Source: Vagococcus martis (GTDB taxonomy: Bacteria > Bacillota > Bacilli > Lactobacillales > Vagococcaceae). From it: 64,000 nt of DNA. The position numbers and the translations under genes were made by a program. Shown here piece by piece: positions 19,385-26,954 of this stretch (position 1 is its first letter; each line of letters begins with the position of its first letter). Where the stretch lies: assembly GCF_002026305.1 (NCBI RefSeq), contig NZ_MVAB01000001.1:992001-1056000 (forward strand), in the 5' to 3' direction. The notes under the pieces are model-generated. The model was not told where the DNA came from, did not search any database, and saw only the letters and a program-made list of their open reading frames with translations.

Positions 19385-20475
19385 TGTGAGACTTCGTTAA
19401 ACCCAAATTTTTGCCAAGGTTGAATGTATGATAACAATACTCTATCATTTGGTGTAATATAGCCTACAACATTTGATTTACCTGAATTTTCCATTGGTAA
19501 TAGAGCAATTTGCAGTTCACCTGCATAATGAGCATATAAAGATGTTTCAATAATAATATCGCCCTCAGCCATATCTTCTGTATTAAATGGTTTAAAGTCA
19601 TGTCCTTTATATTTCACACGACTTTGTGTCGAACGAATCACATAATCAGACACATCTCCACGATTAAAATGAAACTCTTCTAAAATTATTTTTCTCTCTA
19701 ACTCAGGTGTGTCTTCTCTTATCACACAATCTAATGTTAATTTATAAGGGTTAATCTCACTTAGTGCTTTCAATTCTTCTTCTGATGCAAAAGCGTTGGC
19801 GATAATCACATCATCAATCAAATCTGTTGCCCAAAGGTGTTTGGTTTGTGTTGTAATTGGCCATTCTCGATGCATTTCTAACGTACATAATCCCTCTTCC
19901 ACGGGCCATGGACCTGTTTTCGCTGTTGGCGAATTAACAAATGCCGCTGTTCTAATGCCATTTTCTTTATAAACCTTTGTTGTTTCAATAAAGTGATCAT
20001 AGCTCAATCCTGTATAACGATGCGGATAAAAATTATGACACCCTAAGAGTTTATTATCATTGGCTTGATAACTTAGAATATTTTCTAAATAACGTGTTCC
20101 TGAACTAATATTTAACTCAATATCTAGATTTTGAGGATTAAATGTCATGATTGATTCTTCATTTCCTGTAAATCCCATATCTAAACGAATCCCATCAGCA
20201 CCAATCTCTTTAAAAAATTCTAAATTATCATAACTAATACCCAACTCACCAAATACTTTAGGACTAACATCAGCTACTACTTTCATACCTAGTGACTTAG
20301 CAAAAAAAATGGTCTCAGAAAAATCACTCACGATTTTTTCCTTTTCTTCTGGATTTACTGATAACAAACAAGTGAATACACGTTTAAAACCATATTTTGC
20401 TGCTAATTTCATATACTCTTTAATGTCTTCAACCGATTGATGATTCGGGTAAACCGAAATACCTAATGTTCTCAT
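19381..20475 (-). CDS. mupG: 6-phospho-N-acetylmuramidase, DUF871 family
   Basis: A 364-residue protein of the DUF871/MupG family. MupG of Staphylococcus hydrolyses MurNAc 6-phosphate-GlcNAc inside the cell. The N-terminal TIM barrel (to about residue 235) begins with GISVYPNHQ and shows GADGIRLDMGFTGNEE and GCHNFYPHRYTGL; the C-terminal domain (about 245-360) contains RSTQSRVKY and GDIIIETSLYAHYAGELQIAL. The presence of this enzyme together with AnmK and a MurR-like regulator indicates that the operon's PTS brings in a MurNAc-containing disaccharide. It precedes the esterase gene with a 4-base overlap. Confidence 0.9.
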   Translation of the reverse strand: MRTLGISVYPNHQSVEDIKEYMKLAAKYGFKRVFTCLLSVNPEEKEKIVSDFSETIFFAKSLGMKVVADVSPKVFGELGISYDNLEFFKEIGADGIRLDMGFTGNEESIMTFNPQNLDIELNISSGTRYLENILSYQANDNKLLGCHNFYPHRYTGLSYDHFIETTKVYKENGIRTAAFVNSPTAKTGPWPVEEGLCTLEMHREWPITTQTKHLWATDLIDDVIIANAFASEEELKALSEINPYKLTLDCVIREDTPELERKIILEEFHFNRGDVSDYVIRSTQSRVKYKGHDFKPFNTEDMAEGDIIIETSLYAHYAGELQIALLPMENSGKSNVVGYITPNDRVLLSYIQPWQKFGFNEVSQ

Positions 20476-20489
20476 AAATATGCTCCTAT

Positions 20490-20786
20490 CTATTTCTTTT
20501 TATTAGAGGGTGGTTTCACCATTCCTCTATGTTGGCCTCTTTCGACCATCAGACGAGATGTTTCAAAAAACATAATGGCAAATAAACCACACAAGCCATA
20601 TAAAATATTCAATACAAAAGGTGGAATATTAGAAAATATCATTAAAGGAATCAAGATAATAAAAAATGAAATAAATCCTGAAATCCATCGATTCGGTAAT
20701 TTATTTTTCTTATCTAACCATCTAGTGATTCCAACACAAGCTAATACATACGCTATAACGAGTACTATATAAATCATTTTTATCAT
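20490..20786 (-). CDS. Small membrane protein of unknown function
   Basis: A 98-residue protein I do not recognise. It has a membrane helix at the N terminus (IYIVLVIAYVLACVGI), a basic loop WLDKKNKLPNRW, then two more hydrophobic segments, and a basic tail ending PPSNKKK. I start it at the ATG preceded by AAGGGAGAG with eight bases spacing; an upstream in-frame ATG would read through the hairpin. It lies between the PTS IIC gene and mupG, so it may belong to the uptake machinery for the same sugar. Function open. Confidence 0.65.
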   Translation of the reverse strand: MIKMIYIVLVIAYVLACVGITRWLDKKNKLPNRWISGFISFFIILIPLMIFSNIPPFVLNILYGLCGLFAIMFFETSRLMVERGQHRGMVKPPSNKKK

Positions 20787-20808
20787 CTTTTTTCTCTCCC
20801 TTAATACC

Positions 20809-20839
20809 AAAAGCTGACTAGATGAACTAATCAGCTTTT
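20809..20839 (-). terminator. Attenuating hairpin after the PTS IIC gene
   Basis: AAAAGCTGA-T-TAG pairs with CTA-G-TCAGCTTTT around five bases. The U run is short, so it may act as a partial terminator or as a 3' stabiliser of the IIB-IIC message. Confidence 0.55.
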
Positions 20840-20854
20840 TAACTATCAAACTTT

Positions 20855-22153
20855 TTAACCTTCTGTCGCCATCTCTTCTTGTTCTTGTTTAATTAAAGTA
20901 TTGTCATATGCTTTAACAAATGGATAATATAATGCTAGAGCAATTAAAATATTAATTACTACCAATACAACCGCACGCCAGTCATTTCCTGTTGATAAAA
21001 ATGCCCCAATTGGTGCTGGTAGTGTCCATGTTACATTCAATACAAAACCATTTACTAATCCAAATTTCACAGCAAAATAACTAATTGTTGTTGTAATGAG
21101 TGGGATACAAATGAATGGTAATGCTAAAACTGGGTTCATAATTAATGGAACACCAAAAATAAGTGGCTCATTAATATTGAAAATCCCTGGGATAAACGAG
21201 AATTTCCCAACTTCTTTTAAATACGTTGATTTTGTAGCAAACATTAATAATAAACAAAGTGATAATGTCGCTCCTGCCCCACCAATCGTCACTGTCCATT
21301 GATAAAATTGTTCTGGTGCAATATATGGTAATTTCGTTGCTGATACGCCATCAGATAATGCTTGTGCATTAGCATCTAACATTAATAACCACATTGGTCT
21401 AACAATTGACCCAATCACACTCATCCCATGTACACCCGCTGCCCATAATACGTGGATTAAGAACATCGGTAATAAAACACCAAATAAATTATTTCCTAAA
21501 ACTTCTGTAATAGGAGAGAAAATACCTAATAATAGCTCATTAATATCTAATCCTAAAAGAACGCGTAAAATCCATGTTGTTGTGATAATAACAGCACCTG
21601 GTATCAATGCTTCAAAACTTCGTGATACAGATTCGGGTACTTGTTCTGGCATTTTAATCATTAAATTCTTTTCTTTAAAGAATCTCAGAACTTCCACAGC
21701 AAAAATCATCGCAAGAATTGCTGAGAACATTCCAGCTCCACCAAGGTATCCCATTGGCATAACCCAACCGATTCCTTGACCTTCAGGAAGTAGTTGATCG
21801 ACATTTAATGGTACCGTTAACATTAAGAATGTCGCTAAAGAAAGGACACCACCACTAATACCATCCAACTTGTATGATTTCGCTAAACTATACCCCATAC
21901 CATACGCTGCATAGATACTCATAAGTCCCATTGTAATACGGAAAGGCACAACAATTTGTGCTGAGTATGGCGCAATCGCTTCTGCCCATGATGGCACTGG
22001 CGGATTTGCAATAACTAAAAAGAAACTACCAATAAGAATTAAGGATAATGTTGAAATAACTCCATCTCTAATAGCTTTTAAATGCCTTTGTTCAGCTAAT
22101 TTTGCCATTGGAGGCATAAATTTTGTTTCTACCCAATTTAAAAATTTCTCCAT
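20855..22153 (-). CDS. PTS lactose/cellobiose-family IIC permease
   Basis: A 432-residue permease with about ten membrane segments of the lactose/cellobiose IIC class. The start MEKFLNWVETKFMPPMAKLAEQRHLKAIRDG is typical of CelB-type proteins, and the substrate loop FNINEPLIFGVPLIMNPVLALPF is present near residue 320. It imports and phosphorylates a sugar with the IIB and IIA of the operon. Glucose-type MurP is the usual MurNAc carrier; use of a lactose-class IIC points to a disaccharide substrate, such as MurNAc-GlcNAc or its anhydro form. Weak similarity alone would suggest cellobiose or chitobiose. Confidence 0.92.
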   Translation of the reverse strand: MEKFLNWVETKFMPPMAKLAEQRHLKAIRDGVISTLSLILIGSFFLVIANPPVPSWAEAIAPYSAQIVVPFRITMGLMSIYAAYGMGYSLAKSYKLDGISGGVLSLATFLMLTVPLNVDQLLPEGQGIGWVMPMGYLGGAGMFSAILAMIFAVEVLRFFKEKNLMIKMPEQVPESVSRSFEALIPGAVIITTTWILRVLLGLDINELLLGIFSPITEVLGNNLFGVLLPMFLIHVLWAAGVHGMSVIGSIVRPMWLLMLDANAQALSDGVSATKLPYIAPEQFYQWTVTIGGAGATLSLCLLLMFATKSTYLKEVGKFSFIPGIFNINEPLIFGVPLIMNPVLALPFICIPLITTTISYFAVKFGLVNGFVLNVTWTLPAPIGAFLSTGNDWRAVVLVVINILIALALYYPFVKAYDNTLIKQEQEEMATEG

Positions 22154-22174
22154 TGTCTTCTCCTTGTACTCAAC

Positions 22175-22480
22175 CTATTTATGTTTTTTTATTTGTTCTA
22201 ATGTTTTTGGTGCACCAATTGGTGTGTAACCTGTAGGAGCAACTAATTCAATTGGAATATTTTTTTCTTTTGCCAACTCTTCATAACGACTAAATTGATG
22301 TTTTACTTGAGGTGCAACTAATAGTAACTCATAATCTCCTTGATTTAATGTTTCTTCTACTTCACCTGAACCCACTGCAATCATATCTAAGTCAAATCCT
22401 TGTTTCTCTGCTTCTTTAAGAATTGCTTTAACCACTATTGCACTTGACATTCCACCTGAACATACCATTACGACTTTCAT
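22175..22480 (-). CDS. PTS lactose/cellobiose-family IIB subunit
   Basis: A 101-residue IIB. The phosphorylated cysteine is Cys7 in VVMVCSGGMSSAIV, near the N terminus as expected, and LLVAPQVKHQFSRYEELA is the conserved middle strand and helix. First gene of the operon, with ATAGGAGG before the ATG. A promoter with two similar palindromes lies about 100 bases upstream and a further 19-base inverted repeat lies 27 bases upstream. Confidence 0.94.
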   Translation of the reverse strand: MKVVMVCSGGMSSAIVVKAILKEAEKQGFDLDMIAVGSGEVEETLNQGDYELLLVAPQVKHQFSRYEELAKEKNIPIELVAPTGYTPIGAPKTLEQIKKHK

Positions 22481-22506
22481 ACTTATTGCCTCCTATAATG
22501 TTGTCT

Positions 22507-22525
22507 ATTGTTTTCGTAAAACAAT
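22507..22525 (-). promoter_or_regulatory. Perfect inverted repeat in the leader of the PTS operon
   Basis: ATTGTTTTCGTAAAACAAT has eight-base arms around CGT. It lies between the promoter and the IIB start codon. It may bind a regulator or fold in the mRNA. It does not fit the CcpA cre consensus when aligned on its CG. Confidence 0.5.
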
Positions 22526-22560
22526 TCGACTATATTTTAGTTAACTCAACTTCGTTATTT

Positions 22561-22609
22561 TGAAATCAAATTACATTTTTATTATACAGTTATCGAAATA
22601 AAATTTCAA
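22561..22609 (-). promoter_or_regulatory. Promoter of the peptidoglycan-sugar operon with two MurR-like operators
   Basis: On the minus strand a -35 TTGAAA (22604-22609) and a -10 TATAAT (22581-22586) are exactly 17 bases apart. CGAAATAAAATTTCA (22594-22608) covers the -35, and TGAAATCAAATTACA (22561-22575) covers the expected start point. The two 15-mers agree at 12 positions and their centres are 33 bases apart, about three helical turns. Likely MurR-type operators. Confidence 0.7.
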
Positions 22610-22635
22610 TAGATTATAAATGTTATTTTTATGAA

Positions 22636-22662
22636 TAAAAAAAGAGGGCTTTATGCCCCCCT
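22636..22662 (-). terminator. Terminator of the siderophore importer operon
   Basis: A G-rich arm AGGGGGGC and GCCCTCT pair around AUAAA, followed on the minus strand by a run of seven U. Rho-independent terminator. Confidence 0.88.
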
Positions 22663-22673
22663 ATACATACTGA

Positions 22674-23633
22674 CTATTTATAAGCTGATTCGACATCTTC
22701 CATCATCATTTGCGTAGCTTTAATCCCTCCACCTGCTAAGTACCATACATCAGGTGTTAAACTAATTACTTTTCCTTCTTTACCAGCTGTTGTTTCTTTT
22801 ACTAAAGCATTATCTGCTACATTATTTTTACTATCATCCCCACCAATTGCTTTGGTACGGTCAACAACAAATAAAATATCAGGATTTTTCTCCAATACAT
22901 ACTCATAAGACACTTCTTGTCCATGTGGTGATGGTTCAATTGCTTCGTCTGCTGGTATTACTCCAAACCCTTCATAGATGATACCAAAACGTGATTCTGG
23001 ACCAAATACTGATAATGACCCTTCATTCACTAAGCTCATCAATCCTTTTTTACCACTTTCTTTGGCAATTTCTTCTAATGCTTCACGTTTTGTTGTCAGT
23101 TCATCGACTTTTTCTTTTGCCACATCTTCTTTATCAAAAACTGTTCCCAATGTTTCAATATTTTCTACTGTCGATTCCCATGCTTTTTTGTTATCTACTG
23201 ATAAGTAAAGCGTTGGTGCAATGTTTTCTAACTCTTTTTGCATGTCTTGTTGACGACCTGATATGATGATTAAGTCAGGCTGCATCGCATTAATTTTTTC
23301 CATATCTGGCTCTTTAATTCCACCAGCTGATTCTAAATTTTTAAAGCTAGATAAATAACTTGGTAATGTTTTTGTTGGTGCACCAACAACTTTATCTGCT
23401 TCACCTAATTCTTTAATCGTATCAAGAGCTCCCATATCAAATACCACGACTTTTTTAGGATGTGATTTTAACTCCAGAGTCTCTCCGTTACTATCAGTTA
23501 CCTTCACTGTTTCTTGTGCCTCACTTGATGATTTTTCTGTGTCTTCTGTCGCACTTGATGAGCCACATGCCCCTAACATCATCACCCCTACAACAACTAA
23601 ACTTGCTAGACTCCATTTTTTTACTCGTTTCAT
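22674..23633 (-). CDS. Siderophore-binding lipoprotein (FatB/YclQ/CeuE type)
   Basis: A 319-residue substrate-binding lipoprotein of the class III fold. A signal peptide ends with the lipobox LGAC (Cys23). The mature protein begins with a serine- and glutamate-rich linker, then VKVTDSNGETLELKSHPKKVVVFDMGALDTI. DLIIISGRQQDM and the long connecting helix are characteristic of FatB/YclQ/CeuE proteins that bind catecholate siderophores such as petrobactin or enterobactin fragments. It is the last of four genes with two permeases and an ATPase, below a strong Fur box. Confidence 0.9.
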   Translation of the reverse strand: MKRVKKWSLASLVVVGVMMLGACGSSSATEDTEKSSSEAQETVKVTDSNGETLELKSHPKKVVVFDMGALDTIKELGEADKVVGAPTKTLPSYLSSFKNLESAGGIKEPDMEKINAMQPDLIIISGRQQDMQKELENIAPTLYLSVDNKKAWESTVENIETLGTVFDKEDVAKEKVDELTTKREALEEIAKESGKKGLMSLVNEGSLSVFGPESRFGIIYEGFGVIPADEAIEPSPHGQEVSYEYVLEKNPDILFVVDRTKAIGGDDSKNNVADNALVKETTAGKEGKVISLTPDVWYLAGGGIKATQMMMEDVESAYK

Positions 23634-23651
23634 CTATCTCTCTCCTTTTTA

Positions 23652-24410
23652 CTATTCATTAAAATATAAACAAAATCGCTTTCCTTCTAATTCGCATACG
23701 CGCATGTTCATGTCATACAACTCGTCTAGTACCTCTTTGGTAATAATGTCATCGGTAGGACCTGCTTTAAATATCTCGCCAGATTTCATCGCGACGATAT
23801 TATCAGCGTAGCTTGCTGCAAAATTTATATCATGTAAGACAATCACTACTGTTTTTTTTGCCTCATCAACTAAACGACGAATTGTTTTCATCAACATCAC
23901 CGCATGATTCATATCTAAATTATTTAGCGGCTCATCCAAAAAGATATATTCTGTATCTTGTGCTAGTACCATCGCAATATATGCTCGTTGTAATTGTCCG
24001 CCTGACAATGTATCAATGGTTTCTTCTGCCAAATCATCTAAACCTAGATAAGCAAGAGACTCATTAATCTTTTCTTGATCAAGTTTTGTTAACCGTCCCT
24101 TACTATGTGGAAACCGACCAAATGCAACTAATTCCCTTACAGTTAAACGTAATTGAACCCCATTTGCTTGCTTTAAAATTGATAGTTTCTTGGCAAGTTC
24201 ATGTTGATTCCAAGCTTTCACTTCCTGCCCTTCTAAATAAATTCCCCCTTGGTCTTTATCTAACAAACGACTCATCATACCTAGTAGCGTACTTTTACCA
24301 GCACCATTTGGTCCAATAAACACAGTGAGTGTTTGTGGTACCACATCATAATCCACCGTATCGACAACTTTTTTGCTTCCATACTGTTTCACTACTTTTT
24401 CGATGTTCAT
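23652..24410 (-). CDS. Siderophore ABC transporter ATP-binding protein
   Basis: A 252-residue FecE/YclP-class ATPase. Walker A is GPNGAGKST (about residues 34-42), the signature is LSGGQLQR, Walker B is YIFLDEPLNNLD, and the switch histidine is in VLHDINFAASYAD. The sequence HELAKKLSILKQ corresponds to the Q loop region of iron importers. It overlaps the upstream permease gene by four bases (ATGA). It drives uptake of the ferric siderophore captured by the lipoprotein encoded next. Confidence 0.92.
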   Translation of the reverse strand: MNIEKVVKQYGSKKVVDTVDYDVVPQTLTVFIGPNGAGKSTLLGMMSRLLDKDQGGIYLEGQEVKAWNQHELAKKLSILKQANGVQLRLTVRELVAFGRFPHSKGRLTKLDQEKINESLAYLGLDDLAEETIDTLSGGQLQRAYIAMVLAQDTEYIFLDEPLNNLDMNHAVMLMKTIRRLVDEAKKTVVIVLHDINFAASYADNIVAMKSGEIFKAGPTDDIITKEVLDELYDMNMRVCELEGKRFCLYFNE

Positions 24411-25363
24411 TGAAGTGTTTTCCCCCTTTCAGAGAGTAATTTCCAAATAAAGTACACACCACCACTAAATTCAATCACGACACTTAATGTCGTATTCATG
24501 TGGAATATATGTTCCACTAAAAATTGACCTAATACTAGCATCAAAATACTTAATAAAGCACTAAAAACAAATAAATAACGATGCTTATACACAGGTAATA
24601 TTTGATACGTTATGTTGGCTACAATAAACCCTAAAAAGGTAATCGGACCAATTAATGCCGTCGAGAGTGCCACGCTTAAACTGATTAAAAATAAAATGAA
24701 CCAACGAAATCGTTGTACATTAATTCCTAAGTTAATCGCCTGACATGTTCCTAAATGAAACACATCTAGTGTCGGTGACACAATCCAGAATAATAAAATA
24801 ATCCCTATCACAATTGGTATAACCATATAAAGAAGGGATACATCCACATTTGAAAAACTCGCAAATAGTTTTCCTTGTAGCTTATCGTATTCATTTGGAT
24901 CCATCAGAACTTGTAAAAAAGTACTAACACTTCTAAAAAATGTTCCTAGAACCATCCCTATCATCAATAATAAAAATAAATCTTGTGACTCTTTTCTAAG
25001 TAAAAAACCAAATAATATCACACTAAATATCACCATCAACCCAACGTTTAAACCAAACATTATCATGGGATGAGTGGGTGTTTGACCAAAATAAAAGAAT
25101 AGTGTGGTCTGAACTAAAACATAAAGGGAATCAAATCCTAAAATACTTGGCGTTAAAAAATGACTTTGAGTAATAGTCTGAAAACTAATTGTTGAAAAGC
25201 TTGTTAATAACCCCACAATGACAAACGCCAATAATTTTTTCCCTCTAAGCGTCAAAGCAAATTGCCAATTGCCATAAGTCTGATAAGTCATAAATAATCC
25301 AATACTTAATAGCACGAGCAATAATAACATCACTAATCTAAAATAAATCTGTTTATGTTTCAT
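24407..25363 (-). CDS. Siderophore ABC transporter permease (FecCD type, second)
   Basis: A 318-residue permease of the FecCD family with about nine membrane segments. The conserved elements are TPSILGFDSLYVLVQTTLFF in the first half, and GPITFLGFIVANITYQIL near residue 230, which contacts the ATPase. The start overlaps the preceding permease gene by ATGA. In YclNOPQ/CeuBCDE-type operons the two permeases form a heterodimer, as expected here. Confidence 0.92.
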   Translation of the reverse strand: MKHKQIYFRLVMLLLLVLLSIGLFMTYQTYGNWQFALTLRGKKLLAFVIVGLLTSFSTISFQTITQSHFLTPSILGFDSLYVLVQTTLFFYFGQTPTHPMIMFGLNVGLMVIFSVILFGFLLRKESQDLFLLLMIGMVLGTFFRSVSTFLQVLMDPNEYDKLQGKLFASFSNVDVSLLYMVIPIVIGIILLFWIVSPTLDVFHLGTCQAINLGINVQRFRWFILFLISLSVALSTALIGPITFLGFIVANITYQILPVYKHRYLFVFSALLSILMLVLGQFLVEHIFHMNTTLSVVIEFSGGVYFIWKLLSERGKTLQ

Positions 25364-26310
25364 TTCTTTGCCCCCTTAACAAGTAAAATGACAAAGATAA
25401 AACTTCCTAAAGCTCCTACGATTAAACTAACTGGTAACTCATATGGTGGATAAATCACACGGGATAAAATATCGGCTATGACTAAAAAAATACTACCTGA
25501 GACAGCTGTCATCCAAAGCGTATCTTTCATATAATCACCTAACATCAACGACACAATATTTGGAATAATCACACCAAGAAATGGTAGCCCACCAATAGTA
25601 ACTAACACCACACTACTAGCAACTGAAATTAGTAATAGACCGATTAAATGAACAAGTTTGTAATTCATCCCAACAGAAATAGAAAATTCCTCTCCCATTC
25701 CTACTATTGTAAATTGATAAGCATATAGGTAACAAATTATCAATACAGGTACTGTTACATAGATTAATTCATAATTTCCTTTTGAAATAGTGGAAAAACT
25801 TCCCTGTAACCAAGAAGTCATGTTTTGAATCAATTGATATTGATAAGCAAAAAATGTGACAATCGACCCCACAATATTCCCAAACATCACCCCTACAAGT
25901 GGCACCATCAATTGATTTTTACCTGGTAACACACGTATCAACTGAATAAATAGTACTGTTCCTAAAAAAGCAAAGATAAAGGCAACTAACGATTTTACTA
26001 GAATAGTACCACTTGGAAAAAACAGCATAGCCACAAGCATACCAAGCCTTGCACTATCCATTGTTCCAGCCGTTGTCGGTGAAACAAATTTATTTTGTGT
26101 CAGATGTTGCATGATGAGTCCTGACACACTAATTGTTGCACCTGCAATAACTAAACTAATCGTTCTTGGTACTCTTGTTGTCCACAGCACAAGAGATTGT
26201 GTTTCACTAAGCTGAAAGATATCTTGAATAGGAATGCTTTGAACGCCAATAAATAAAGATAAAACAGCTAGTAATACTAAGCTTATTATCGGGATACTCT
26301 TTTTCATCAA
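25360..26310 (-). CDS. Siderophore ABC transporter permease (FecCD type, first)
   Basis: A 316-residue permease of the FecCD family, first gene of the operon. SVSGLIMQHLTQNKFVSPTTAGTMDSARLGML near residue 65 and GGLPFLGVIIPNIVSLMLGDYMK near residue 235 are typical of the YclN/CeuB subgroup. It pairs with the second permease. Start ATG is preceded by TTAGGAG. The Fur box ends 12 bases upstream of the start codon, so iron repression is expected. Confidence 0.92.
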   Translation of the reverse strand: MMKKSIPIISLVLLAVLSLFIGVQSIPIQDIFQLSETQSLVLWTTRVPRTISLVIAGATISVSGLIMQHLTQNKFVSPTTAGTMDSARLGMLVAMLFFPSGTILVKSLVAFIFAFLGTVLFIQLIRVLPGKNQLMVPLVGVMFGNIVGSIVTFFAYQYQLIQNMTSWLQGSFSTISKGNYELIYVTVPVLIICYLYAYQFTIVGMGEEFSISVGMNYKLVHLIGLLLISVASSVVLVTIGGLPFLGVIIPNIVSLMLGDYMKDTLWMTAVSGSIFLVIADILSRVIYPPYELPVSLIVGALGSFIFVILLVKGAKK

Positions 26311-26322
26311 AACTCTCCTAAT

Positions 26323-26337
26323 TGATAATGATTTTCA
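26323..26337 (-). promoter_or_regulatory. Fur box of the siderophore importer
   Basis: TGATAATGATTTTCA matches the 7-1-7 Fur consensus TGATAATNATTATCA with one mismatch. It lies just upstream of the first permease gene and downstream of no other minus-strand gene, so it almost certainly mediates iron repression. Confidence 0.85.
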
Positions 26338-26450
26338 TTTACAGTCAATTCTATCCAAGTTTTAGTCTAATTGCAACATTTTTTCACAAATTTTTTCTAA
26401 TGAATTATATGTTATACTTAAAATGATTGAGCTATAAAGGAGTGGTTAAC

Positions 26451-26915
26451 ATGGCGAAAGATATTCAAGACTATCTAGACAAAGGGATGTACGGCACCCC
26501 TCAACTAAAGCCTGACGAACAAAAAAAATATCTCGGAACATTTAGAGAACGCGTTGTATTTATTTTGTTCTTATCCGAATTAAGTTCGAATTCGTTTGAG
26601 GAGTTTGCAGTCAATCAATTCAAACAATATCCAGGTGGAACTTTACTTGTTAATGCGTTAGTGAAACCAACGATTCAGAAAAAATTGATTCATCTAACTC
26701 AAGAGAACCAAGTGTTGCTAAAATTAGTCGATACTGAACATACGACACTAGCTGATGATTCTATTGCAGTTGTTTATTCTCTTAATCACGCTATTAATAA
26801 AGAAGAGATTGAGATGCCTTTTAAAAAAAGAACCCCTAGTGCTTCTACTGCTAAAAATACCAACCAAACTCATTCAAGTGGAGGATTTTTTAGTGGATTA
26901 TTCTCAAAAAAATAG
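26451..26915 (+). CDS. DUF1694 (YueI) family protein
   Basis: A 154-residue soluble protein of the YueI/DUF1694 family, function unknown. The family start is recognised in DIQDYLDKGMYGTPQLKPDEQKKYLGTFRERV, with a following hydrophobic strand and the later LIHLTQENQVLLKLVD. The tail is rich in Ser, Thr and Asn and ends SGGFFSGLFSKK, a low-complexity extension. The start is MAKDIQ, preceded by AAAGGAGTGG; eight upstream codons in frame include the ribosome binding site and are not used. A TATACT -10 element is at 26413-26418. Transcribed alone. Confidence 0.85.
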   Translation: MAKDIQDYLDKGMYGTPQLKPDEQKKYLGTFRERVVFILFLSELSSNSFEEFAVNQFKQYPGGTLLVNALVKPTIQKKLIHLTQENQVLLKLVDTEHTTLADDSIAVVYSLNHAINKEEIEMPFKKRTPSASTAKNTNQTHSSGGFFSGLFSKK

Positions 26916-26954
26916 TACCCTAAATCGAAAAAATTTAGGGTACTATTTTATTTT
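26914..26954. terminator. Bidirectional terminator between yueI-like and aldehyde dehydrogenase genes
   Basis: AGTACCCTAAAT and ATTTAGGGTACT form a perfect 12-pair stem with a seven-base loop; T-rich sequence follows on the plus strand and A-rich sequence precedes it. Both convergent genes end here. Confidence 0.9.

Noticed and set aside
22507-22525. CcpA cre site in the leader of the peptidoglycan-sugar PTS operon
   Set aside because: When aligned on the central CG, the flanks read TTTT and AAAA and miss the conserved TG and AA positions of cre. I list it only as an inverted repeat.
22790-24319. Several plus-strand frames antisense to the siderophore lipoprotein and ATPase genes
   Set aside because: Compositional shadows of real genes; the products show no domain and are overlapped by genes with intact catalytic motifs.
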